Shown piece by piece: positions 44,627 through 53,452 of a stretch of 64,000 bases of DNA (the first letter of the stretch is position 1; each line of letters opens with the position of its first letter). The stretch lies in assembly GCA_031291445.1 (NCBI GenBank), contig JARLJA010000096.1:1-64000 (forward strand). Direction: 5' to 3'. Both the position numbers and the translations under genes were made by a program. The notes under the pieces were generated by a model, which was not told the origin of the DNA, did no database searches, and saw nothing but the letters and a program-made list of their open reading frames with translations. This stretch comes from Xanthobacteraceae bacterium (lineage in GTDB: Bacteria > Pseudomonadota > Alphaproteobacteria > Rhizobiales > Xanthobacteraceae).

Positions 44627-45817
44627 GTGGGTGCATCCCTGCGACGTGCGGAAGCCGGCGGATCCCCCAACCCGGCACCCTGGCTGTTCGAGGGCCTGGC
44701 CGATTTCTCCGGGGCCCGCTTCTTCTGCGATGCCAAGGACGACTCGCCGCTGTTCCTGCGGCGCCGCAGCCAGGCCAAGCTGCGGGTGGTCAACTTCATC
44801 GCGCTGTCGGGCTCCGCCGGACTCTGGGGGCCCGCCGCAATCAACGCGACGCTGCTGGCCGCTTCCGAGATCAACCGGCGCGGCGGTATTCTCGGGCGCG
44901 AGGTCGAGGTCGTGTTTCGCGACGCCGGCGGCGACCTCGATGACATCGTCCGGACCGCAAGCGAGATCGTCGACAATGACGACGCCGACGTCATCATCGG
45001 CTCGCATATCTCGGCGGTGCGGGTCGCGCTGCGCAAGGTCGCCAAAGGGCGCGTCCCCTATATCTACACCCCGGTCTACGAGGGCGGCGAGCGCACCCCC
45101 GGCGTGATCGCGATCGGGGAAACGCCGTGCAGGCAGTCCAAGCCGGCAATCCAGTGGCTGGCGGATTTCAAGCGCGCGCGCCGCTGGTACCTGATCGGCA
45201 GCGACTACGTATGGCCGTGGCTGTCGCACCGGGCGATCAAGCGCTACATCAAGGCGTCGGGAGGCCGGGTCGTCGGCGAGGAGTTCGTGCCGATGGGCCA
45301 GCACGATCACGAGGCCCACATCGCGCGCATCAAGGCGGCCAAACCCGACGTGGTGATGATTTCGCTGATCGGCACCAACAGCATCAGCTTCAACCGCGCC
45401 TTCGCCGAGCACGGCCTTGCGGCCCGGATGCTGCGGTTCTGCGGGGCGATGGACGAAACCGTCCTCCTGGGGATCGGCGCCGACAACACCGAAAACCTGT
45501 TCTGCTCGTCGGGTTATTTCGCGGATTTCGCCTCCCGCGACAACGACACCTTCCGCGCCAGCTACCAGGCCGCGTTCGGGCGCTGTGCCCCGCCGGTGGG
45601 TTCGGTGGCGGAATCCAACTACGAGGGACTGAAATTCCTCGAAACCGTGGCGGCGCGCGCTGGCTCGGTGGAGCTCAGGCCGCTGATGGCGGCAGCGCAA
45701 AATGTCAACTACCGCGCCGCGCGCGGCGACGTGGCGATGACCGATGGCGTCGCCAGGATGCCGATCTATCTTGCCGAGGCGACGGGGCTCGATTTTCGGC
45801 TGGTTCGCGAGTTCTGA
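44627..45817 (+). CDS. Second AmiC-like binding-fold sensor
   Basis: 396 aa from GTG 44627, with AAGGAG six bases before it. The protein has the periplasmic-binding-protein fold of the AmiC/UrtA group (RVVNFIALSGSAGLWGPAAI; EINRRGGILGREVEVVFRDA; YIYTPVYEGGERTPG) but no signal peptide, so it should remain in the cytoplasm. Unlike system 1, no amiR gene follows. It may work with the AmiR encoded 10 kb upstream, with another partner, or with MarR. It is followed by the amidase gene after 221 bases. Confidence 0.75.
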   Translation: MGASLRRAEAGGSPNPAPWLFEGLADFSGARFFCDAKDDSPLFLRRRSQAKLRVVNFIALSGSAGLWGPAAINATLLAASEINRRGGILGREVEVVFRDAGGDLDDIVRTASEIVDNDDADVIIGSHISAVRVALRKVAKGRVPYIYTPVYEGGERTPGVIAIGETPCRQSKPAIQWLADFKRARRWYLIGSDYVWPWLSHRAIKRYIKASGGRVVGEEFVPMGQHDHEAHIARIKAAKPDVVMISLIGTNSISFNRAFAEHGLAARMLRFCGAMDETVLLGIGADNTENLFCSSGYFADFASRDNDTFRASYQAAFGRCAPPVGSVAESNYEGLKFLETVAARAGSVELRPLMAAAQNVNYRAARGDVAMTDGVARMPIYLAEATGLDFRLVREF

Positions 45818-46038
45818 TCCGGACTTGTCTGGAGACGCGTGCCAGGAGGGACTTGACGGCAAGGGATGTTCGCGGGTCGCGGCCGATCAAAAAAATACTT
45901 GAAAAAGAAAATATTTCCGTTTCTATAGATCGGGCGACGCCGGGACGTTCGTTGAGTCGTGATCTGGCAAACCCGCATCCCCTGCGGGCGTGACGACGTC
46001 TGGCGGAAGCATTCCGCAAAGCTATCAGGAGGACACCT
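45818..46038. other. Intergenic region before the amidase gene
   Basis: 221 bases with a strikingly AT-rich core near 45888-45930 (runs of A, several TATA-like hexamers) inside otherwise GC-rich DNA. A promoter for the amidase gene is plausible; no clean -35/-10 pair could be fixed. Confidence 0.4.
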
Positions 46039-47553
46039 GTGACCGTCAGCCTTCCCACGCCAGACCAGATGCGCGCCGTCGCCGAGCAGTGCGGCCTGGC
46101 CCTGACCGACGAGGACGTCGCGTCGTTTCGCGGCCTGATGCAGGGCTCCATCGAGGCTTACAACCTCGTGGGCAACATGCCCGACGAGGTGCCGGTGGTG
46201 AAATATCCGCGCACGCCGGGCTATCGGCCGGCGCCGGAGGACAATCCGCGCAACGCCTGGTACCGCAAATCGGTCGTCAAGGGCGCCGCCGAAGGCAAAC
46301 TGAAGGGCAAGACCGTCGCGCTGAAGGACAACATCATGCTGGCCGGCGTGCCGATGATGAACGGCTCCTCCACCATGGAGGGCTACATGCCGGACTTCGA
46401 CGCCACCATCGTGACCCGCATGCTCGATGCCGGCGCCGAGATCAAGGGCAAGGTCCATTGCGAACATTTCTGCCTGTCGGGCGGCAGCCACACCAACTCG
46501 ACCGGTCCGGTGCACAATCCGCACAAGATGGGCTATTCGGCCGGCGGGTCGTCGTCCGGCAGCGGCGTGGTGGTCGCGCTCGGCGAGGTCGACATGGCGA
46601 TCGGCGGCGACCAGGGTGGCTCGATCCGGATGCCGTCGTCGTTCTGCGGAACCTACGGCATGAAGCCGACCTGGGGCCTCGTCCCCTATACCGGCATCAT
46701 GCCGATCGAGATCTTCGTCGACCACACCGGGCCGATGACGTCGAACGTCGCCGACAACGCCTTGCTGCTCGAGGTGATCGCGGGCGATGACGGCTACGAT
46801 CCCCGCATCAAGGCGCCGAAAGTCCAGGACTACACCAAGGCGCTGGGCGCCGGCGTCAAGGGCATGAAGATCGCCGTGATCAAGGAGGGTTTCGAGCAGC
46901 CCACCGCCGAGCCGGCCGTGAACGAGAGCGTGAAGGCGGCGGCCCAGCGGTTCGCCAGCCTCGGCGCCACGGTCGAGGAGGTGTCGATCCCGATGCATAT
47001 GCTCGGCGGCGCGATCTGGACGCCGATCGGCACCGAGGGCCTGACAGCGACGATGATGTATGGCGACGGCTACGGGCTGAGCCGCTCGGATCTCTATTCG
47101 ACCTCGCTGATGGACTTCCATCGCGGCTGGCGACACCAGGCGGATTCGCTGTCCGAGACCACCAAGCTGTTCCTGCTGCTCGGCACCTACATCAACAATA
47201 ATTTCGGTCCGCGGTATTACGGCAAGGCGGTGAACGTCTCGCGCCGCCTCACGGCGGCCTACGACAAGGTGCTCGGCAGCTACGATCTGCTGCTGATGCC
47301 GACCACGCCGATGAAGGCCACCAAGCTGCCGGAGCCCAACGCCAGCCGCGAGGACTACGTCGCCCGCGCGCTGGAGATGATCTCCAACACCGCGCCGTTC
47401 GACATCACCCACCACCCGGCGATGTCGCTGCCCTGCGGCATGGTCGACGGGCTCCCGGTCGGCCTGATGCTGATCGGCAAGCACTTCGACGAGACCACGA
47501 TCTACCGCGCCGCGCACGCTTTCGAGCAGGCCGGCGACTGGAAGAAGATGTGA
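46039..47553 (+). CDS. Amidase-signature enzyme (nitrile-pathway type amidase)
   Basis: A 504-aa cytosolic amidase with the Ser-cisSer-Lys triad: K96 (TVALKDN), S171 in YSAGGSSSGSG, and S195 in GGDQGGSIRMPS. These residue numbers agree with those I recall for the rhodococcal enantioselective amidases encoded beside nitrile hydratase. GVPMMNGSSTMEGYMP and VPYTGIMPIEIFVDHTGPMT also match that group. It should convert aliphatic or aromatic amides to acid plus ammonia. No nitrile hydratase gene is in the window. AGGAGG precedes the GTG start. Confidence 0.9.
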   Translation: MTVSLPTPDQMRAVAEQCGLALTDEDVASFRGLMQGSIEAYNLVGNMPDEVPVVKYPRTPGYRPAPEDNPRNAWYRKSVVKGAAEGKLKGKTVALKDNIMLAGVPMMNGSSTMEGYMPDFDATIVTRMLDAGAEIKGKVHCEHFCLSGGSHTNSTGPVHNPHKMGYSAGGSSSGSGVVVALGEVDMAIGGDQGGSIRMPSSFCGTYGMKPTWGLVPYTGIMPIEIFVDHTGPMTSNVADNALLLEVIAGDDGYDPRIKAPKVQDYTKALGAGVKGMKIAVIKEGFEQPTAEPAVNESVKAAAQRFASLGATVEEVSIPMHMLGGAIWTPIGTEGLTATMMYGDGYGLSRSDLYSTSLMDFHRGWRHQADSLSETTKLFLLLGTYINNNFGPRYYGKAVNVSRRLTAAYDKVLGSYDLLLMPTTPMKATKLPEPNASREDYVARALEMISNTAPFDITHHPAMSLPCGMVDGLPVGLMLIGKHFDETTIYRAAHAFEQAGDWKKM

Positions 47554-47579
47554 GCGCGGCCGTCGCGCTGCACGAGCAT

Positions 47580-47606
47580 CCCGGGGCGCGGTTCGCGCGC
47601 CCCGGG
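47580..47606 (+). terminator. Hairpin between amidase and transporter genes
   Basis: A perfect 11-bp stem (cccggggcgcg / cgcgccccggg) with loop gttcg starts 27 bases after the amidase stop. There is no T run. It may terminate or attenuate transcription, or protect the amidase message end. Confidence 0.55.
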
Positions 47607-47703
47607 AAGTGGCCCGCCAACGGACGGCCGATCGGGCCGTGCGCGTCCGGTCGGAACGATGAATTGATTTGGCGGCTGGGAGTCGAGCGTCACGTGAGCA
47701 TCT

Positions 47704-48561
47704 ATGGATAATCTGTTCATCGCCCTGTTCGAGATCCTGAGCTTCGGCGCGATCGTGGTGCTGGTCGTTCTCGGCCTCGGGATCATCGCCAGCATGATGG
47801 GGATCTTCAACTTCGCCCAGGGCGAGTTCGTTCTGCTCGGCGCCTATGTGACCTACGTCGCCCACCGGATCGGCCTTCCGGTCGCGGTCGGCATGGTGGC
47901 GGCGCCGTTCGCGGTGGGCGCGCTCGGCTTCGTGCTCGAGCGCCTGGTGGTGCGGCGATTCTACGCCGCGCCCATCGTGGCGATGCTGGGGACCTACGCG
48001 CTCGGCCTGATCATCCGCGAGAGCGTGCGCGGGCTGATCGGCGGGCTCTACATCTCGATCCCCGAACCGATCGGCGGCTCGCTCAATCTCGGCACCCTGC
48101 ATTTTTCCATGTGGCGTTTCGTCATCGTGGTGATCACCGCGCTGGTGATGGCGGGAAGCTACGTTCTGCTGGCACGCACGTCGTTCGGCCTGCGGATTCG
48201 CGCCTCGCTGGAAAATCCGGCGCTGGCCCGCGCCTCGGGGATCTCGACCGACAGGATCTACAGCGTCACCTTCGCGTTCGGCGCCGCGCTGGCCGGCCTC
48301 GCCGGCGCGCTGATCGTCCCGGTGTTCTCGCTGTTCGCCGATCTCGGCATCCGCTTCCTGATCCAGGGCTTCGTCGCGGTGATGGTCGGCGGCGTCGGCT
48401 CGTTCGCCGGCCCGGTGGCCGGCGCCGGCGTGATCGGCACGCTCAGCGCCGCTTTGCCGTGGGTGATGTCGCCGGTCGTCGCCGACGTTCTCGTGTTCGT
48501 GCTTGCCATTACCTTCATCAAGTTCCGGCCGCAGGGCCTTGTTTCGGGGAGAGGGATCTAG
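47704..48561 (+). CDS. ABC transporter permease (LivH-like), second system
   Basis: A 285-aa inner-membrane protein with about eight helices. LivH signatures are LGIIASMMGIFNFAQGEFVL and FGAALAGLAGALIVPVFSL, with the coupling segment VAVMVGGVGSFAGPVAGAGV. It is the first of a second full transporter set. Gene order here is permease, binding protein, permease, two ATPases, unlike system 1. Confidence 0.92.
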   Translation: MDNLFIALFEILSFGAIVVLVVLGLGIIASMMGIFNFAQGEFVLLGAYVTYVAHRIGLPVAVGMVAAPFAVGALGFVLERLVVRRFYAAPIVAMLGTYALGLIIRESVRGLIGGLYISIPEPIGGSLNLGTLHFSMWRFVIVVITALVMAGSYVLLARTSFGLRIRASLENPALARASGISTDRIYSVTFAFGAALAGLAGALIVPVFSLFADLGIRFLIQGFVAVMVGGVGSFAGPVAGAGVIGTLSAALPWVMSPVVADVLVFVLAITFIKFRPQGLVSGRGI

Positions 48562-48565
48562 TCCG

Positions 48566-49786
48566 ATGGTCTATGACAGAACTGAGCTCAGCCGCCGCCG
48601 CTTTCTTTCCAACTTTGCCTTCGCCTCGGCGGCCGTCGCCGTCGGCCCGGGAAGCTGGGTGATCCGCCCGGACTGGGCGAACGCGGCGGAGGGGTCGATC
48701 AAGCTCGGCATCGCCACCGATCTCACCGGCCCGATCGGCTACGCCGGAAACGCCGACGCCAACGTCGCGCGCATGGTGGTGAAACAGATCAACGACGCCG
48801 GCGGCCTGCTCGGCCGGCCGATCGAACTGTTGATCGAGGACACCGCCTCGAACGAATCGGTCGCGGTCGGCAACGTCCGCAAGCTGATCCAGCGCGACAA
48901 GGTCGACATGGTGCTGGGCGGCATCACCAGCTCGATGCGCAACGCGATCAAGGACGTGATCGTGGCGCGCGGCAAGACGCTGTACATCTATCCGCAGCTC
49001 TACGAGGGCAAGGAATGCACGCCCTACCTGTTCTGCACCGGGCCGACGCCGGCGCAGCAGTGCGACGAATTCATTCCCTGGCTGATCAAGAACGGCGGCA
49101 AGCGCTTCGCGCTGCCCAGCGCCAACTACGTCTGGCCCCATACCCTGAACGTCTACGCCCGCAAGGTGATCGAGGCCAACGGCGGCGAGGTGATCTTCGA
49201 GGAATACTATCCGCTCGACCAGATCGACTTCTCGTCGACCGTCAACCGCATCATTTCCAACAAGGTGGACGTGGTATTCAACACCGTCATTCCGCCGGGC
49301 GTCGGCCCGTTCTTCAAGCAGCTCTACGAAGCGGGCTTCCTCAAGAACGGCGGCCGGCTGGCCTGCGTGTACTATGACGAGAACACGCTCGGCATCAATC
49401 AGGCCAACGAGATCGAGGGCCTGGCGAGCTGCCTCGACTATTTCAAGGCCCTGACGCCGGATGATCCCGTCAGCGCCAAGATCCAGGCGGAGTACGACAA
49501 GCAGTTTCCGGGAACCTTCCTGTTCGCCGCGGGCAGCGCCGCCACCGGGACCTATCGCGGCCTCAAGCTGTGGGAGGCCGCGGTCAAGGAGGCCGGCAAG
49601 GTCGAGCGCGACGCGGTTGCGGCGGCGCTCGACCATGCCAAGATCACGGAAGGGCCGGGTGGCCCGGCCGAGATGGTGCCCGGCCAGCGTCACTGCAAGA
49701 TGAAGATGTACACCGCGGTGGCCAAGAACGGCAGTTACGAAATCGTGGCGCGCAGTGCCGGCCTGGTCGACCCCAAGGAGTGCTGA
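48566..49786 (+). CDS. ABC transporter substrate-binding protein with Tat signal
   Basis: A 406-aa amide/urea-type binding protein. The N-terminus SRRRFLSNFAFASAAVAVGP contains a twin-arginine motif, so export is probably through Tat in folded form, unlike the Sec-type binding protein of system 1. The mature start SIKLGIATDLTGPIGYAGNA and GGLLGRPIELLIEDTASNES are typical of the family. It starts 4 bases after the permease stop. Confidence 0.9.
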   Translation: MVYDRTELSRRRFLSNFAFASAAVAVGPGSWVIRPDWANAAEGSIKLGIATDLTGPIGYAGNADANVARMVVKQINDAGGLLGRPIELLIEDTASNESVAVGNVRKLIQRDKVDMVLGGITSSMRNAIKDVIVARGKTLYIYPQLYEGKECTPYLFCTGPTPAQQCDEFIPWLIKNGGKRFALPSANYVWPHTLNVYARKVIEANGGEVIFEEYYPLDQIDFSSTVNRIISNKVDVVFNTVIPPGVGPFFKQLYEAGFLKNGGRLACVYYDENTLGINQANEIEGLASCLDYFKALTPDDPVSAKIQAEYDKQFPGTFLFAAGSAATGTYRGLKLWEAAVKEAGKVERDAVAAALDHAKITEGPGGPAEMVPGQRHCKMKMYTAVAKNGSYEIVARSAGLVDPKEC

Positions 49787-49829
49787 TGCATCGTCGTCTT
49801 CCAGTACGGCGCCGCGAGAGGGTCCTGAT

Positions 49830-50864
49830 GTGACCGAGGCGTTGCCAAGTGTGGCCCTCGCGGCGCCCGGTGGGCGCCGCATGGCACTGCCCGTGATCGA
49901 AGCAGCGGTTCTGGCGATCCTGGCGCTGGCGCCACTCGTGCTGCAGGACTACCTCACGGTCTACGCGACGCGGGTGCTGATCCTGTGCCTGTTCGCGCTG
50001 TCGTTCGACCTGGTCTGGGGCTATGCTGGAATCATGAGTTTCGGCCAGTCCCTGTTTTTCGGCAGCGCCGGCTACGGCGTGGCGCTGATCGCGCGCGATC
50101 TCGACATCGCCTCGATCGCGGTCGTCATCCCGGCGGGCGTCCTGATCGGTTTCGTCGGGGCGATGCTGCTCGGAGGCTTCCTGCTGCTGGGCCGCCATCC
50201 CTCCAGCGTGATCTTCGTCTCGCTCGGCACCATGACCGGCGCCTATGCCGCCGACCGGCTGGCGCGCGGCTGGTACTATCTCGGCGGCCAGAATGGAATT
50301 CCGTCGATCCAGTCCATGAACATTGGGACCTACGAACTGAGCGAAGGACCGGTGTTCTACTATCTGGCGCTCGCCATCCTGGTGGCGGTCTACATGCTGT
50401 GCCGCTTCCTGGTCCGCTCCCAGTTCGGGCTTGCGCTCGCCGGCCTGCGCGAGAACGAACAGCGCATCGCGTTTTTCGGCTACAAGGTCCAGCATCTCAA
50501 GGCCATCATCTTCACGCTCAGCGGAGCGATCGCGGGGCTCGCCGGCAGCCTGTATGCCTTCCATGAGGGCTTTGTCTGGCCCAACATGCTGGGCGTGGTG
50601 ATGTCGACCCAGGTGGTGCTCTACGTGCTGTTCGGCGGCGCCGGCACGCTGATCGGCGCGGTGATCGGGACCGTCGTGATCGAGGCGGTGAGCTTCTGGC
50701 TGTCCAACAGCTATCAGGACATCTGGCCGATCATTCTCGGCGTGCTGCTGCTGCTGGTCATCATGTTCCGTCCTGCCGGGCTGGTCAGCCTGGTGCTGAG
50801 CGAGCGCGAGCGGGTCGGCAGCTTCGGCCGGCCGGGACGGGGAGGCGGCGATGGCACTGCTTGA
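49830..50864 (+). CDS. ABC transporter permease (LivM-like), second system
   Basis: 344 aa from GTG 49830 (GAGAGGG just before). It has polytopic LivM features: FDLVWGYAGIMSFGQSLFFG, LAGLRENEQRIAFFGYKVQH and LSGAIAGLAGSLYAFHEGFV. A longer frame to 49755 overlaps the binding-protein gene and has no ribosome-binding site. Its end overlaps the ATPase start by 14 bases. Confidence 0.9.
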   Translation: MTEALPSVALAAPGGRRMALPVIEAAVLAILALAPLVLQDYLTVYATRVLILCLFALSFDLVWGYAGIMSFGQSLFFGSAGYGVALIARDLDIASIAVVIPAGVLIGFVGAMLLGGFLLLGRHPSSVIFVSLGTMTGAYAADRLARGWYYLGGQNGIPSIQSMNIGTYELSEGPVFYYLALAILVAVYMLCRFLVRSQFGLALAGLRENEQRIAFFGYKVQHLKAIIFTLSGAIAGLAGSLYAFHEGFVWPNMLGVVMSTQVVLYVLFGGAGTLIGAVIGTVVIEAVSFWLSNSYQDIWPIILGVLLLLVIMFRPAGLVSLVLSERERVGSFGRPGRGGGDGTA

Positions 50865-51585
50865 GGCCACCGGCATCGTCAAGACTTTCGGCAAGCTCAC
50901 CGCGCTGAACGGCGCCGCGCTCAGCGTCGCCGCGAACGAATTTCACGGCCTGATCGGGCCCAACGGCTCGGGCAAGAGCACGCTGATGAAATGCGTGGCG
51001 GGCGCCGAGGTGCCGACCACGGGTCGGGTCAGTTTCGCCGGGGCCGATATCACCGAGGCGTCGCCGGCCGAGCGGGCGCGCGCCGGCATGAGCCTGAAAT
51101 TCCAGATCACCAGCGTGCTGCCGGCGCTGACGCTTTACGACAACGTCCTGCTGGCGCTGCAGGGCAAGTCCTCGCTGGTCGGGCTGGTGTTCTCGCGCAG
51201 CCGGGGCGTGCTGCACGACAAGGTCATGGGCATGCTGGAACGGTTCCGCCTGGCGGGGCGGGCCAACGATCCCGCCTCGGCGCTGAGCCACGGCCAGCAG
51301 CAGTGGCTCGAGATCGCCATGGCGCTGGCCTCGGAGCCCAAGCTGTTGCTGCTCGACGAGCCGACCGGCGGCATGAGCCTGGAAGAGCGCCGCGTCACCG
51401 GCGAATTGCTCCAGCCGATCAAGGCCGGTTGTTCGCTCGTCATCGTCGAGCACGACCTCGATTTCATTCGCGACATCTGCGATCGGCTGACCGTGCTCGA
51501 CCAGGGCAGCGTGCTCTGCTCGGGCACGGTGCAGGAGATCCAGTCGAACCCGAAGGTCCAGGAGGTTTATCTGCGCCGTGCCTGA
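50851..51585 (+). CDS. ABC transporter ATPase (LivG-like), second system
   Basis: A 244-aa nucleotide-binding subunit: Walker A GPNGSGKST, signature LSHGQQQWLEIA, Walker B LLLLDEPTGGM, switch VEHDLD. The KFQITSVLPALTLYDNVL region corresponds to the Q-loop segment of LivG/UrtD. It is translated in overlap with both neighbours. Confidence 0.93.
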   Translation: MALLEATGIVKTFGKLTALNGAALSVAANEFHGLIGPNGSGKSTLMKCVAGAEVPTTGRVSFAGADITEASPAERARAGMSLKFQITSVLPALTLYDNVLLALQGKSSLVGLVFSRSRGVLHDKVMGMLERFRLAGRANDPASALSHGQQQWLEIAMALASEPKLLLLDEPTGGMSLEERRVTGELLQPIKAGCSLVIVEHDLDFIRDICDRLTVLDQGSVLCSGTVQEIQSNPKVQEVYLRRA

Positions 51586-52279
51586 CGACAAGTTCCTCGA
51601 CGTCACCGACCTCGACGCCGGCTACGGCCGCAGCCAGGTGCTGTTCGGCGTCTCGCTCCACGTGCCGTGGCGCGGCGGCGTCGCCGTGCTCGGCCGCAAC
51701 GGCGCCGGCAAGACCACGCTGATGAAGACCATCGTCGGCGAGTTGCCGCTGCGCGGCGGTGCGGTCAGCCTCGACCTGCGCGACGTCGGGCGCCTGCCGA
51801 CCGAACAGCGAACGCGGCTGGGCATCGGCTACGTGCCGCAGGAACACGCCGTGTTCGCCCGGCTGTCGGTGCGCGACAACCTCGCGGTCGGCATGCTGTC
51901 GAACCACGACAGGCACGCGCTCGATCGCGTGCTGGCGATCTTTCCGAAACTCGGCGAGCGCTTCGGCCAGGCCGCCGGCACGCTGTCCGGCGGCGAACGC
52001 AAGATGTTGGCCATTGCCCGCGCCCTGCTGGGCGATCCCAAGGTGCTGTTGCTCGACGAGCCGACCGAGGGGGTCTGGATCGGCGTGGTCGAGGAGATCA
52101 CCGAGCGCCTGATCGACCTCACCAAGGAGATCGCGGTGATCGTGGTCGAGCAGCATCTCGATCTGGCCCTGCGCGTCGCCAGCCACGCCTACGTGCTGGA
52201 CCGCGGCCGGGTGGCGCTGTCGGGGGGATCGACGGAATTGCGCAACGACCCGCGGCTTCTGACCTATCTCGCGCCGTAG
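51578..52279 (+). CDS. ABC transporter ATPase (LivF-like), second system
   Basis: A 233-aa subunit: Walker A GRNGAGKTT, IGYVPQEHAVFARLSVRDNL, signature LSGGERKMLAIA, Walker B VLLLDEPTEGV, switch VEQHLD. It overlaps the previous ATPase by 8 bases and ends the second amide-type operon. Confidence 0.93.
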   Translation: MPDDKFLDVTDLDAGYGRSQVLFGVSLHVPWRGGVAVLGRNGAGKTTLMKTIVGELPLRGGAVSLDLRDVGRLPTEQRTRLGIGYVPQEHAVFARLSVRDNLAVGMLSNHDRHALDRVLAIFPKLGERFGQAAGTLSGGERKMLAIARALLGDPKVLLLDEPTEGVWIGVVEEITERLIDLTKEIAVIVVEQHLDLALRVASHAYVLDRGRVALSGGSTELRNDPRLLTYLAP

Positions 52280-52373
52280 CCGTGTTCCGGCGGAAATGGG
52301 CCGGGAGAGCGCATGTTGAACGCTGCATTTGTTCTTGCCACCCGTCTCGGCTCCGGAGCTGGCAAAACCGAGG

Positions 52374-53393
52374 CTAAATGCGGTCCAGTTGTATCCAAAG
52401 CGAACCGCCCATGATCTTGCGGTCCTTCCAGGCATCGGCCCACGAACTCAAGCGTGCCGGTATCCCCAACGCAGCGGCGGCGGCTTCGGCCAGTCGGCGT
52501 CGCCGGCCCCGCGGCCAGCTCCGTATCTTCGCCAGCGCTCCCGCAGGCGCAATCTGAGTGCGTCTGATATGGCTGTACGAAATGTCATGCTTGAAGAATT
52601 CCATCCAGTCCAACGGCTCGACTTCGGTGGCCGCAACCCGCAAGCCGAGCCGACTGCTGACCTCGCGAAAGGCTTGCGGAGTCCAGCGCCCGATGTGGTT
52701 CGGCGGCATATCGAGCAGCGAGCCGTGTGATTCCTGGTATGCGATGCGCTTGACGTTTGGGACCGCGCAAAAGGCTGATCCGCCAGGTTTCAGCAGGAAG
52801 CGAACCCGCTCAAACAACTCGTCAATGCGATCCAGGTGTTCAATGACCTGAAACATGAAAATGAAGTCGAACGAACTTCCGCGTCCATCAAACGGCTTGT
52901 CGCGAATGTCCAGAGTGAGGGCTTCATAGCCTTTCCGTTTGAGGGTTGTGATCGACCTTTCATTGTACTCGACGGCCGTGACGTTTTCCTGCCTGATCAG
53001 GCGCGGACTGACGCGATCGAGAAAAAAGCCGTTTCCCGCACCGACTTCGAGAATCCTGGCGTCGCTGGTATCGCGCAGCGCCAAGGCTTCTACTGTTCGG
53101 CTGAACTCCCACTTGACCTTGGGATAAACGGCATCAGAGCCTGTCAGATTGTAAAAGGCCGCGTCGCCGGCAACGAATGGCCAGGAAAAGCCGAATCCGC
53201 AATTCTGGCACTCGAGAATGCGACACTGGTCTGATCCCCAAAGAGATCTTATGCGCGATAGAATACGATCGTTTCGTTCCGCATCGAAGCGCGGCGACAC
53301 GAAATGCAGCGCAGCCTCTTGCGCCGAAACCGACAGGATCGGCTGGGCGTGGTTTCCCAGACAAGCCGGGCAGACCGGTTCTTTTCCTGTCAC
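52374..53393 (-). CDS. Class I SAM-dependent methyltransferase with zinc-ribbon-like N-terminus
   Basis: 339 aa from GTG 53393, which has AAGGAGGA before it; an ATG at 53453 overlapping the upstream stop would give 359 aa. Two cysteine pairs (CPAC, CQNC) at the N-terminus form a probable zinc site. The Rossmann methyltransferase core is RILEVGAGNGFFL, with FIFMFQVIEHLDRIDELF and LLKPGGSAFCAVPN. Proteins of this make-up occur in polysaccharide clusters, modifying sugars or chain ends. It lies directly downstream of the GT4 gene. Confidence 0.8.
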   Translation of the reverse strand: MTGKEPVCPACLGNHAQPILSVSAQEAALHFVSPRFDAERNDRILSRIRSLWGSDQCRILECQNCGFGFSWPFVAGDAAFYNLTGSDAVYPKVKWEFSRTVEALALRDTSDARILEVGAGNGFFLDRVSPRLIRQENVTAVEYNERSITTLKRKGYEALTLDIRDKPFDGRGSSFDFIFMFQVIEHLDRIDELFERVRFLLKPGGSAFCAVPNVKRIAYQESHGSLLDMPPNHIGRWTPQAFREVSSRLGLRVAATEVEPLDWMEFFKHDISYSHIRRTQIAPAGALAKIRSWPRGRRRRLAEAAAAALGIPARLSSWADAWKDRKIMGGSLWIQLDRI

Positions 53394-53452
53394 AGATCCT
53401 CCTTCGCCGATTGCTTCGAGAGACGGACGTGCGGCTTCCCGCGCCACGAACA

